From Dietzia natronolimnaea (GTDB taxonomy: Bacteria; Actinomycetota; Actinomycetes; Mycobacteriales; Mycobacteriaceae): 64,000 bases of DNA. The notes beneath the pieces were generated by a model. It was not told where the DNA came from and did no database searches. It saw only the letters and a program-made list of their open reading frames with translations. Location: the NCBI RefSeq assembly GCF_002289575.1, contig NZ_NTGA01000012.1:62001-126000 (forward strand), written 5' to 3'. Below, piece by piece: positions 34,668 to 41,924 of this stretch (position 1 is the first letter of the stretch; each line of letters begins with the position of its first letter). The translations under genes and the position numbers were made by a program.

Positions 34668-35317
34668 GGCTGCTCCTGGGTTCGCGTCGTGTGCTCGGTC
34701 TGGTCGGGCACGGTCTGGTCGGGCACGGTCTGGTCGGGCACGGTCTGGTCGGGCAGGGTGGGTTCTCGGACCTCGCGGCCAGTTGCGGTCGCGCGGTCGA
34801 CGGTGTGCCTCAGGGCCGCCACGCCGTCGGCCGCGGCGCGTCTCGCGGCCGCCTCGCTGCCCCCGGTGAGCGCGGCGATCGCGGCGTACGGCAACCCGCC
34901 CAGGTACCGGTAGGCCACACAGAGCCGCTGCCGCGTGGGCAGAGCGGCGACGGCATCCCAGATCGGGTGTCCGCCGAGGTCGTCGTCGTCGCCCTCACGG
35001 CCCCTCCACGCGGACCCGTTGCGCCCGTGGCTCCTGGCCGCCCACTCGTCGAGCACGGCGACATCGTCCGCGCCTCCCGCCGGAGCGGCCGACCGCACCG
35101 ATCGGCGTACCACGTCCACCGACCGGCGGTGGGCGACCCGGACCAGCCACGCCTCCACGTTGGTCTCCTCCGGCAGGCCCGGCCAGGCCCGCAGCGCGGA
35201 CAGGAACGTCTCGGACCAGGCGTCCTCGGCATCGGGGCCGGGTCCCAGGACCGCGCGGCACACGCGCAGGACGGTCGGCCCGTGCCGGACCACCGCACCG
35301 TCGAAGGCTGCCCTCAT
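34664..35317 (-). CDS. ECF-type RNA polymerase sigma factor
   Basis: The 217-aa protein has region 2 (VLGPGPDAEDAWSETFLSAL, then VEAWLVRVAHRRSVDVVRRS) and region 4 (VAALPTRQRLCVAYRYLGGL, with YAAIAALTGGSEAAARR) of extracytoplasmic-function sigma factors. In region 4 the usual acidic stretch is reduced. The C-terminus is a repeat tail of four VPDQT-like units, encoded by a 15-bp minisatellite. The start at the ATG is supported by GAGGGGAAG upstream; the open frame extends further without coding character. No anti-sigma gene is adjacent; the following genes are ogt and a LysE exporter, each overlapping by 4 bp. Confidence 0.87.
   Translation of the reverse strand: MRAAFDGAVVRHGPTVLRVCRAVLGPGPDAEDAWSETFLSALRAWPGLPEETNVEAWLVRVAHRRSVDVVRRSVRSAAPAGGADDVAVLDEWAARSHGRNGSAWRGREGDDDDLGGHPIWDAVAALPTRQRLCVAYRYLGGLPYAAIAALTGGSEAAARRAAADGVAALRHTVDRATATGREVREPTLPDQTVPDQTVPDQTVPDQTEHTTRTQEQP
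34697..34756. repeat. 15-bp minisatellite, four copies
   Basis: The unit GGTCTGGTCGGGCAC is repeated at 34697, 34712, 34727 and 34742; the last copy differs in one base. It encodes the VPDQT repeats at the sigma-factor C-terminus, so copy-number change would keep the frame and only alter tail length. Confidence 0.9.
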
Positions 35318-35774
35318 GAATTCGATCTTCCCCTCGTCCCCGCCACCTCGTTCACACGACCCTCCCTCCGACTTCAGCAGGTAGTCGTTCCGGGCCGCGA
35401 GAACGTGAGGTCCGTCCGGTAGGAGACGAGGGCGGGGCCTGAGCACGACTTCGAGGTCCGCGACTGGTGATATCTTGGGCCACCAACACCACTGGTCGAG
35501 TGGCTGTCTGCGGAGGTGAGTTGCATGGTCGTCGTCGAGACCACCGCTGCGCGCGGTGCCCGGATCGTCCTCACATCCCGGGCCTCGTCCTGACGGTTGC
35601 TCGGATTCCCCCGGCGTAAGAACAACGGGGCCAGCGTCTCCGCCCGGAAGGCCCATCATCACAGGTCCGGCACGGTGTCCCCCCACACCGCTCTCTGCCG
35701 GCCCGCTCCTGCCCACTCGGGCAGCTATCGCCCGCAAACGACAGGGCAGTACAGAAAGGAACGAGGTCGAGTTA
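35318..35774. other. Intergenic region upstream of a methyltransferase gene
   Basis: This 457-bp gap separates the leftward sigma-factor set from the rightward methyltransferase. It contains a possible small leader gene (35525-35593), a TATCTT hexamer at 35471-35476 that could serve as its -10, and a short stem (CCCCG with CGGGG, around 35609-35630) between the leader and the methyltransferase. Confidence 0.4.
35525..35593 (+). CDS. Possible 22-aa leader peptide
   Basis: A very strong ribosome site, GGAGGTGAG, stands 4-5 nt before an ATG that opens a 22-codon frame, MVVVETTAARGARIVLTSRA followed by two serines. The stop is 181 nt before the methyltransferase start. A strong ribosome site on so short a frame upstream of an enzyme gene suggests translational attenuation or a regulatory small ORF. 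There is no run of one amino acid that would name the signal; only the ribosome site and position support it. Confidence 0.35.
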   Translation: MVVVETTAARGARIVLTSRASS

Positions 35775-36521
35775 ATGGACCTTCCCCGCATCTTCACCAT
35801 CCGCGAGAGCAGCCACCGGATCCACAACCCACTCACCGAGGACAAACTCGCCGCGCTGGGGAAAGCCCTCCGACTCACGCCAGGGACGCGAGTACTGGAC
35901 CTGGCCAGCGGCTCGGGCGAGATGTTAACGACCTGGGCGCGTGATCACGGGATCACGGGCACCGGCGTGGACATCAGTACGGTCTTCACCGCGGAGGCCC
36001 GGGCCCGCGCCGCAGAACTAGGGGTCGCCGACCGTGTCGACTTCATCCACGGGGATGCCGCAGGCCATGTCGCGGACGAGTCGGTTGATCTGGCCGCATG
36101 CGTGGGTGCCACCTGGATCGGAAACGGTGTCGCCGGGACGATCGAGTTGCTCGAACGCAGCCTCCGCCCGGGAGGCGTGATGTTGATCGGCGAGCCGTAC
36201 TGGCGGCGCACCCCGCCGGACGAGGAGACGGCCGTCGCCTGCCAGGCCACCGCCATCGCCGACTTCCTGGCGCTCCCCGACCTGATAGGGCGGTTTCAGA
36301 GTCTCGGTTACGACGTCGTGGAGATGATGCTCGCCGACCAGGACAGTTGGGACCGGTACACGGCGGCCCAATGGCTCAACTTGCGCCACTGGCTCGACCG
36401 GAACCCCGACGACGACCTCGCCACCGAGGTGAGGGAGGAACTCACCACCACTCCCGCCCGCTACGCGCGCTACACGCGTGAGTACCTCGGGTGGGGCGTC
36501 TTCGCCCTCATGAAGCGCTAG
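35775..36521 (+). CDS. SAM-dependent methyltransferase, class I
   Basis: The 248-aa cytosolic protein has the class I methyltransferase fold: motif I VLDLASGSGEM at 40-50, an acidic residue ending strand 2 (GTGVDIS), and ACVGATWIGNGVAGTIELLE with RSLRPGGVMLIGEPYWRR as the post-motif region. A methyl acceptor cannot be inferred; the closest look is to small-molecule methyltransferases annotated only by fold. AGGAACGAGG lies upstream of the ATG. It stands alone after a long leader region with a possible small upstream gene. It precedes an unrelated SDR gene by 145 bp. Confidence 0.85.
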   Translation: MDLPRIFTIRESSHRIHNPLTEDKLAALGKALRLTPGTRVLDLASGSGEMLTTWARDHGITGTGVDISTVFTAEARARAAELGVADRVDFIHGDAAGHVADESVDLAACVGATWIGNGVAGTIELLERSLRPGGVMLIGEPYWRRTPPDEETAVACQATAIADFLALPDLIGRFQSLGYDVVEMMLADQDSWDRYTAAQWLNLRHWLDRNPDDDLATEVREELTTTPARYARYTREYLGWGVFALMKR

Positions 36522-36666
36522 CCCGGGAACCCGACCCCACTGCGGCCACCACCGACGTCGCGGCCCTCGAGCCCCACCACCACCACGCCCGTCCAGTGCT
36601 GGGTATTGTCGGGTGTCGGACACTCCGGGCGAACGCTGCCTCGGACTTGCGTGTGGAGGACAGGGA

Positions 36667-37437
36667 ATGGCATCGATCTTCATCTCGGGCGGAGCGGCCG
36701 GGATCGGCCTGGCAACGGCGGAACGATTCAGCCGCGAAGGCTGGACTGTCGGGGTGTACGACGTCGACAAGGACGCCCTCGCCGCGGTGCAGTCGAAGCA
36801 TCCCGACTGGATCACCGGGGAACTCGATGTCCGTGACATGCAGCAGTGGGAGAGGGCGCTTGAGGAGTTCACCTCGCACACCGGAGGCACGCTCGACGTC
36901 CTGGACAACAACGCGGGCGTCCTCGTCGCCGGCGACCTGACGGAGATCTCGGCTGACGCGGTCAAGGCCCAGATAGACATCGATGTGCTGGGCGTGACGC
37001 TCGGCGCCAAAGCCGCGTTCCCGTACCTCAAGGCCACGCCGGGGTCGCACCTGGTCAACATCGCGTCCGCGTCGGCGATCTACGGTCAGCCCGGGATCGC
37101 CACGTACAGCGCCGCCAAGTTCTACGTCGCCGGGCTGACCGAGGCGTTGGAGCTCGAGTGGGCACCGCACGGCGTGCGCGTGGTGGGGATCTGGCCGCTG
37201 TGGGCCAAGACCGCTCTCGCGGACCCCAAGGCCAAGACGACCAGGACGCTCGGCATCAAGATCACCCCTGAGCAGGTCGCGGAGAAGGTCTGGCAGTCCG
37301 TCCACCCGACGACCCTCGACCGCCGCTTTCATCGCACGTCCTACAGCGTCGGCGAGCAGACGACCGTGCTCGCGAACATCTCCAAGTTCTCGCCCAACTT
37401 CGCGACGCGCCTGGTCAACAAGGTCCTGGCCCAGTAG
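36667..37437 (+). CDS. Short-chain dehydrogenase/reductase
   Basis: The 256-aa classical SDR has the cofactor loop SGGAAGIG at 7-14 (TGxxxGxG variant with Ser and Gly-Gly), DNNAGV near 88-93, the active-site serine in NIASASAIYG and the catalytic YSAAK near 150. D32-D34 (VYDVDK) after strand 2 favours NAD over NADP. It probably oxidises or reduces a hydroxyl or ketone of an unknown substrate. The start is placed at ATG with the weak site GAGGACAGGG before it. The C-terminus (FSPNFATRLVNKVLAQ) is typical of a small mycobacterial SDR group. Confidence 0.9.
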   Translation: MASIFISGGAAGIGLATAERFSREGWTVGVYDVDKDALAAVQSKHPDWITGELDVRDMQQWERALEEFTSHTGGTLDVLDNNAGVLVAGDLTEISADAVKAQIDIDVLGVTLGAKAAFPYLKATPGSHLVNIASASAIYGQPGIATYSAAKFYVAGLTEALELEWAPHGVRVVGIWPLWAKTALADPKAKTTRTLGIKITPEQVAEKVWQSVHPTTLDRRFHRTSYSVGEQTTVLANISKFSPNFATRLVNKVLAQ

Positions 37438-37439
37438 AG

Positions 37440-37870
37440 CTGAGACGCAGGAGACACGGTCGCTCTCTCGTCGCGCGGGCCATAGGGCGTCACGGGTCTT
37501 CAGAGTGACGTTAGATGCGAGGGCGGTCACGAAGGTGAACGCGGCCATGACGGCGAACCCGGACAATGGCGTCAGCGGGCCGGTCGAGGTGGCCGCGTAA
37601 GAGCTCTGTCCGGCCGTGGTGGGCCAGTAGGTCCCGGCGATCTCGCCGAGGACGCCGGGCATGCCCGGCGCGAGGGCGGGCACGAGGAGGGCGACGGTGA
37701 CGATGATCGCCAGCGCACCGGTGGAGCTGCGGGTGAGGGTGCCGAATGCGAGGCCCAGGACGGCGGCCAGGACGAGATAGGCCACGGCGCACAAGACCGC
37801 GCGAATGGTGTCGGGGGCGGTGAGGCTCGCGGTGGGAAGCCCGGCGGCGGCGAGTGCTGCCTGAGACGCA
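37440..37870. repeat. 10-bp direct repeats flanking the permease remnant
   Basis: CTGAGACGCA occurs at 37440-37449, immediately after the SDR stop, and again at 37861-37870 at the upstream edge of the permease homology. The spacing of 421 bp matches the remnant. It may mark illegitimate recombination or an insertion. Confidence 0.55.
37490..37870 (-). pseudogene. Remnant of an ABC-2 type permease gene
   Basis: The minus strand encodes the C-terminal half of a membrane permease of the ABC-2 type: VLCAVAYLVLAAVLGLAFGT, ALAIIVTVALLVPALAPG, TYWPTTAGQSSYAATSTGPL and SGFAVMAAFTFVTALASN, ending near TLKTRDA where such proteins normally stop. No start codon, N-terminal half or ATPase partner is present, and no stop codon follows at the expected end. 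The fragment lies between two 10-bp direct repeats and between an SDR and a GNAT gene. It is a non-functional leftover of a deleted transporter locus. Confidence 0.65.
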
Positions 37871-37919
37871 ACGCCCAGACTGCGTTGCACGGGACGATGT
37901 GAACGGAGAGAGCGAGCCG

Positions 37920-38489
37920 GTGACGACGTACCGCATTCGGCCCGCCAGGGAGATCGACCTGATCGTCCTGCAGGACATCGAACGCTCGGCCGGAGCACCC
38001 TTTGCGGACATGGGGATGACCTCGGTGGCCGAGGACGACCCGCCGTCGATCGACTCACTCCGAGAGTTTGTGCAGAACGGGCGGGCGTGGGTCAGCACCG
38101 ATGGATCCGACCGGCCGGTGGCGTACTTGTTGGCCGATGTGGTCGACGGCAACGCTCACCTGGGCCAGGTCTCGGTGCACAGCGAGGTCATGCGCCGCGG
38201 GATCGGGACGGCCCTGCTGAACCACATGATCGGATGGGCGCGGGAGCACCGGCTCCCCGCGGTCACGTTGACCACCTACACCCACGTCCCGTGGAACGGG
38301 CCGTACTACGAGCGTCATGGGTTCCGGTACCTCGCCGAGCACGAGGAGAGCCCCGGCCTCAGAGAGATCCGGGCTGCGGAGATCGCCCACGGCCTCGACC
38401 AGTGGCCGCGCGCCTGCATGCGCAGGGAACTCCCTCCCGCATCGCGCCGTCTCAGTCGGGAGCGAAACCCATCGTCGTCATACCGCTGA
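37920..38489 (+). CDS. GNAT-family N-acetyltransferase
   Basis: The 189-aa protein has the GCN5-related acetyltransferase fold: N-terminal YRIRPAREIDLIVLQDIERS, the core strand PVAYLLADVVDGNAHLGQVS, and the acetyl-CoA pyrophosphate loop VMRRGIGTALLNHMIGWARE, followed by PYYERHGFRYLAEHE. It transfers an acetyl group to an amine; the overall pattern is like spermidine/amine or antibiotic acetyltransferases. GTG is selected because GGAGAG lies upstream and the family's N-terminus begins there. The last 38 bp overlap the end of the convergent rhodopsin-transducer-family gene. Confidence 0.87.
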   Translation: MTTYRIRPAREIDLIVLQDIERSAGAPFADMGMTSVAEDDPPSIDSLREFVQNGRAWVSTDGSDRPVAYLLADVVDGNAHLGQVSVHSEVMRRGIGTALLNHMIGWAREHRLPAVTLTTYTHVPWNGPYYERHGFRYLAEHEESPGLREIRAAEIAHGLDQWPRACMRRELPPASRRLSRERNPSSSYR

Positions 38490-38829
38490 GACCGCCACGA
38501 CGGGTGTCGAGCCTCGTCACCTGGACGAACACCGGCACATCCGACCGGATGACCACGCCGTACGGTTCACCCAGAAACACGGCCTGGGGGTCGATCAGAT
38601 CGTTGACGCGCACGTGCCGCACCCGCTGGGCCGCGACCTGCACCGGGTAGGGGCCGACAGGGTCGCCGTCGGAGTGGTAGATCATCATCTCCAGGCTGGC
38701 GTCGGTCTCACACACGTTGAGGATGCAGAGCTCGTCCCGGCTGGTGTACTCGGGTTCCGGGCCGGTGCTGGTCGACGGGATGTTCCCGCCGGGGAACACC
38801 CACAGGGTCCGGCCGGTCTCCTGGTTCAT
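38452..38829 (-). CDS. Sensory rhodopsin transducer family protein (ASRT-like)
   Basis: This 125-aa protein follows the soluble transducer of Anabaena sensory rhodopsin (PF07100) along its whole length, and the length matches exactly. The characteristic run is GRTLWVFPGGNIPSTSTG, EPEYTSRDELCILNVCETDA, HSDGDPVGPYPVQVAAQRVR, HVRVNDLIDPQAVFLGEPYG and VVIRSDVPVFVQVTRLDTRR. Family members form a beta-rich tetramer and are found in many bacteria without rhodopsin, where a sugar- or ligand-binding role is suspected. No opsin gene is nearby. Its ATG overlaps the stop of a lactone-oxidase-type flavoprotein gene by 4 bp, so the two probably act together. Confidence 0.85.
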   Translation of the reverse strand: MNQETGRTLWVFPGGNIPSTSTGPEPEYTSRDELCILNVCETDASLEMMIYHSDGDPVGPYPVQVAAQRVRHVRVNDLIDPQAVFLGEPYGVVIRSDVPVFVQVTRLDTRRGGLSGMTTMGFAPD

Positions 38830-40037
38830 GCCACATCTCCTTCGAACAGCGACCGCAGGTAGTCGTTCATGAAGACACCATTCGGGTCGAGCCGCCGTCT
38901 GACGTCCTGGAACGTCTCCCATTCCGGGTACAGGGCGCGTAGCTGGTCCGCGCGCATGGTGTGCTTCTTGCCCCAATGCGGTCGACCACCGAAATCCTGC
39001 AGGATCGGTTCGATGTCGTTGAAGTACTCCTCGTAGGGCAGCTCGTTATTCTGCAGTAGCGCGATGGTCATGGTGGGGCGCTGGTAGCAGTTGCTGATGA
39101 GCGCGTCGTCGGGCGCGATGGTCCGGACCAGGACGCGCCAGCCCACCTTCTGGCGGTGCCGCTCCTTGATCCGCTCCCGCAGGACCTTGAAGCATTCCAG
39201 GCCGTCGTCGAACGGCAGCATGTACTCCATCTCCTCGAACCTCAGGTCCCGTGAGTTCGGGATGATGTCGTAGTTCGCGCCGGTGGCGTCCTCGTGGACG
39301 TGGTCGCCCGGGGGGGTCAGGTCCGGCTCCTGCCCGGGGAGGTTCATCGTTCTGACCTGGGCCTCGTCACTGCGGGGATACCAGTAGAAGTCGAAGTGCC
39401 GATTGGACGTCGTGAGCTGGGCGAAGTTCTCCTGCACCCAGTCGATGTGGGTGCACCAGTTGAGGCGGTGCAGCTTGTACGCGGGCAGCAGGCGCAACGT
39501 CAGTGACGTCATGACCCCGAGCGAGCCCATCGAGACCTGCGCCGCGCGGAGGAGGTCCGCGTCGTACTCCGGCCCGGAGTCTTCCCCAAAGGGCACCACC
39601 TCTCCGTCCGCCGTCACCAGCCGGCCACCGACCACGGTCTGGGAGAGGTTGCCCAGCTCCCGGCCGGTCCCGTGCGTCCCCGTACCGATCGCCCCGGCGA
39701 GGGCCTGGTAGTCGACGTCGCCGAGGTTCTCCATCGCCAGGTCGTGCTCGGCGAGCAGTTCACCCGCCCGGGCGATGCCCGTCCCCGGTAGCAACGAGGC
39801 ACGCCCGGCGTCGGTGTCGTGTGAGACCAACCCTGACATCTCGTCCAGTGTGAGTAGGACGTCCGAGGTCTGCATGAGCGGGACCGAGGAGTGCCCCGAT
39901 CCCACCGGCCGGATGGTCCCGCCCTTCTCAGCGGTTCGCCGGACCACCTCCTGCACCGCGGCCTCGTCCGACGGCCGAGCGGTGTCCGACGGCGTGAAGC
40001 GCAGGCTTCCGGACCAGTTGACGAATTCCTTGGTCAC
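38826..40037 (-). CDS. FAD-linked oxidoreductase, D-arabinono-1,4-lactone oxidase family
   Basis: The 403-aa flavoenzyme has the FAD-binding PCMH region (TIRPVGSGHSSVPLMQTSDV, about 41-60, and LAGAIGTGTHGTGRELGNLS, about 112-131) and the C-terminal ALO domain with HWGKKHTM near 357-364, the motif of aldonolactone and alditol oxidases. It would oxidise a sugar lactone or polyol using O2 or another acceptor. The histidine for covalent flavin is plausibly in SGHSS. GTG start with AAGGAGA about 9 nt upstream. Coupled to the ASRT-family gene. The physiological sugar is unknown; mycobacterial relatives make or recycle aldonates. Confidence 0.88.
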   Translation of the reverse strand: MTKEFVNWSGSLRFTPSDTARPSDEAAVQEVVRRTAEKGGTIRPVGSGHSSVPLMQTSDVLLTLDEMSGLVSHDTDAGRASLLPGTGIARAGELLAEHDLAMENLGDVDYQALAGAIGTGTHGTGRELGNLSQTVVGGRLVTADGEVVPFGEDSGPEYDADLLRAAQVSMGSLGVMTSLTLRLLPAYKLHRLNWCTHIDWVQENFAQLTTSNRHFDFYWYPRSDEAQVRTMNLPGQEPDLTPPGDHVHEDATGANYDIIPNSRDLRFEEMEYMLPFDDGLECFKVLRERIKERHRQKVGWRVLVRTIAPDDALISNCYQRPTMTIALLQNNELPYEEYFNDIEPILQDFGGRPHWGKKHTMRADQLRALYPEWETFQDVRRRLDPNGVFMNDYLRSLFEGDVA

Positions 40038-40057
40038 CGGTGTTTCTCCTTGTCTCG

Positions 40058-40073
40058 GTCATGTCTCGATGAC
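40058..40073. promoter_or_regulatory. Short inverted repeat upstream of the flavoenzyme gene
   Basis: GTCAT and ATGAC arms enclose GTCTCG, 20 bp before the GTG of the leftward flavoenzyme gene. A small operator is possible but the arms are only 5 bp. Confidence 0.2.
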
Positions 40074-40146
40074 AGCGCACGGCGCGGGGTGATGGTCTAC
40101 AGCGCGAAGCTGAGTGCGAAGACGGTCAGGAAGGAGGGCGGTCGAC

Positions 40147-40275
40147 ATGATCGTCTCCGAGGATCGGGAACGGGTCACCCGCATGGTGGCATCTATGCGA
40201 TGCCCACGCATCCGGCCGCGGGCGTCCGTCGATGGCGTCCGGCCCCCCGGTCGCGCCTTGGATTACCGTCGTTGA
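40147..40275 (+). CDS. Possible 42-aa small protein
   Basis: A frame of 42 codons starts at an ATG with AGGAAGGAGG 8 nt upstream and begins IVSEDRERVTRMVASMRCPR. It ends 1 bp before the start of the next membrane-protein gene, whose own signals suggest a leaderless mRNA. The product is Arg-rich, which is also what random frames give in this GC range, so only the ribosome site supports it. Confidence 0.25.
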   Translation: MIVSEDRERVTRMVASMRCPRIRPRASVDGVRPPGRALDYRR

Positions 40276-40276
40276 C

Positions 40277-40627
40277 ATGGTCTGGGTCTGGACGTTCGCC
40301 GTGGTCATCGTTCTGGTGGTCGGAGCTGCCGTACTGCCCCGACGAGCCTCCGAGCCTTCGCAGGGGTTCCCCTGGTTCTGGGTGGCCTTTCCGCTCTGTG
40401 TGCTCCTGGCGACCGGGTCGCTGACCATGTGGCTCCCGCTCATCGCTGCGACCGGAGGCGTGCCGATGTACATGCCTCTGGCCGACTCCCACGACGGCGT
40501 CCAGGTCCTGGGCAACGATCAGTTCTGGCAGCTCCACGCTTTCACTCCGGGGCGGTGGATCCTGCCGATCACCGCGCTGGTCCTGGGGGGACTGTCGGCG
40601 TGGGCATGGAGGCGCGGCCGAGTCTGA
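40277..40627 (+). CDS. Small membrane protein
   Basis: The 116-aa protein has an N-terminal span (VWVWTFAVVIVLVVGAAVLP), a second span (FPWFWVAFPLCVLLATGSLT and on) and a C-terminal span (WILPITALVLGGLSAWAWRR). The extracytoplasmic loop between the last two (about 65-90) contains GNDQFWQLHAF. No family is recognised. ATG at 40277 is chosen because TACCGT lies exactly 7 nt upstream, indicating a leaderless start; an in-frame ATG 15 codons earlier has no signals. It is single and borders a lower-GC stretch. Confidence 0.65.
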   Translation: MVWVWTFAVVIVLVVGAAVLPRRASEPSQGFPWFWVAFPLCVLLATGSLTMWLPLIAATGGVPMYMPLADSHDGVQVLGNDQFWQLHAFTPGRWILPITALVLGGLSAWAWRRGRV

Positions 40628-40697
40628 CACGCTGGCCGGTCTATATTCTCGTCCTATATTCTCGTCGAGCCGGCAGTTCCCATGCGAGTATCGACCA

Positions 40698-41122
40698 GTG
40701 ACTGGTATCGATGCCGCCCTTGCTGGGGGCCGTACCGCTTGTCTCGAACATATGGCCGCATGTGAGGCGGCCGGGCTCCAGTGGACGGAAGAACCTGTCA
40801 CCGAGATCTTGCTGAGCCGGACGTCTCCGCGGGTCCGGTTCGCTACGTTCACCCGCAAGCAGGAGGCCAAGGTCGGCGCCGACTGGCTCTGGTGGTGGGT
40901 GGCACCGAGCGGCGAGAGCTTCGGGATGATCGTGCAGGCGAAGCGCTTGTACGTCGACAAAGCCAAATGGAGCTTCAAGTTCAATCACAACTCTGGCGAG
41001 CAACGTCGAGCTTACTCGTGCGATCACCACCTGACTACGTTGTGTCGATCATCGCCGGCGACACACTGGGCGAACCGCCAGCCGACAACATTGCAGGCGT
41101 AGTCATCGTCCGGAGTAGCTGA
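40698..41122 (+). pseudogene. DUF6615-like protein gene broken by a frameshift
   Basis: The first part (GTG at 40698) reads WTEEPVTEILLSRTSPRVRF, ATFTRKQEAKVGADWLWWWV and GESFGMIVQAKRLYVDKAKW, the typical course of DUF6615 proteins, where GADWEWWF and VQAKRL are hallmarks. After SGEQRR the expected continuation (LLVRSPPDYVVSIIAG) is found in another frame, so one indel near 41005-41012 breaks the gene. The downstream frame closes at 41122, short of the usual end. DUF6615 genes are often found among accessory and defence-linked loci. Local GC is lower than in the neighbouring genes, which suits horizontal origin. Confidence 0.55.
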
Positions 41123-41456
41123 CTGTGGAAAGCGAAAGGCTGGCGTTTGCACCACTTTAACCGGTCGGCTTCTGGCATGCGATCGTGGCTCACCTGACGA
41201 TGCAGCAGGCCCTCCTCCGCAATTGGGCCTGTGATCGAGCAGAGGCCGCGCAGACACGGACAACCGCTACAGCTCCCTCCGGCGACAGATAGGCTGGTGC
41301 ACCGTCGCTGAGATGACTGGCATCGGGCCCCAGATCGGCACACAGAAACGCCAGACGTGGGCGTAGTCGAACTCTCCTGGAACGGGGACTACGTCGATGT
41401 GTTTGTTGGTGGCCGCGGTCTCTAGGCGGGGGTTGGCCTCGCTGGCCCGGGGAGGG
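41123..41456. other. Lower-GC intergenic stretch
   Basis: No gene is supportable in these 334 bp. A hairpin with 7-bp arms (CAGGCCC and GGGCCTG, 41206-41231) is the only clear structure. A minus-strand frame through about 41283-41440 reads TNKHIDVVPVPGEFDYAHVW and might be a remnant of an unknown gene, but it has no start or recognisable family. Confidence 0.4.
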
Positions 41457-41924
41457 TCAACCGCCCCCGCTGCCGCGGCCCTCCACGGTCCGGCCGTCAC
41501 CACTATGTCGCCGAACCAGCTCGACCGCATCCCGGAGCCCGAGACCCGGGTGCGCGACCCGGAGTCGGCGGACCGCGTCGACCTCACCGGACGAGGCCTG
41601 CACAGCCTCGGCGACCTCGCCCGCCCCGAGCTCGGAGGCGATGCGACGCGAGCGATCCTCGCCGCTGGCCCCGAACCACCACCGGCGGGCAGCCGCGGCG
41701 AGGAGCAACACCGCGAGAGCGCTCCACAGCAGGACGTCGAAGGTCCCCGCCTCCGGGGAGACCATTTCGACTGTCGCCACCACCACAGCACCGATCCCGC
41801 CGAGCGCGGTGACCGCAACGTATGCAACCGTCTGCGGACCACGCGGGGCGGGACCGTCTGCGCCGTGCAGGCCGGCGGAACCGGAGTCGTTCACGGAGTG
41901 ATCCGAGGGGGTGCGGGAGGTCAC
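41457..41924 (-). CDS. Membrane protein with a ribosomal L7/L12-like C-terminal motif
   Basis: The 155-aa protein has a polar N-terminus, two membrane helices (TVAYVAVTALGGIGAVVVAT and FDVLLWSALAVLLLAAAARR) and a cytoplasmic C-terminus. There the sequence VDAVRRLRVAHPGLGLRDAV, then ELVRR, mirrors the helix of the ribosomal L7/L12 C-terminal domain (pattern IKxIRxxTGLGLKEAKxLV), a motif seen in several actinobacterial membrane proteins. The GTG start overlaps the upstream thiamine-binding gene by 4 bp. Function is unknown; an interaction with translation factors is only a guess. Confidence 0.68.
   Translation of the reverse strand: MTSRTPSDHSVNDSGSAGLHGADGPAPRGPQTVAYVAVTALGGIGAVVVATVEMVSPEAGTFDVLLWSALAVLLLAAAARRWWFGASGEDRSRRIASELGAGEVAEAVQASSGEVDAVRRLRVAHPGLGLRDAVELVRRHSGDGRTVEGRGSGGG

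Noticed and set aside
38452-38829. Light-sensing system with a rhodopsin
   Set aside because: Only the transducer-family protein is present; no seven-helix opsin with a retinal lysine is encoded in the window.
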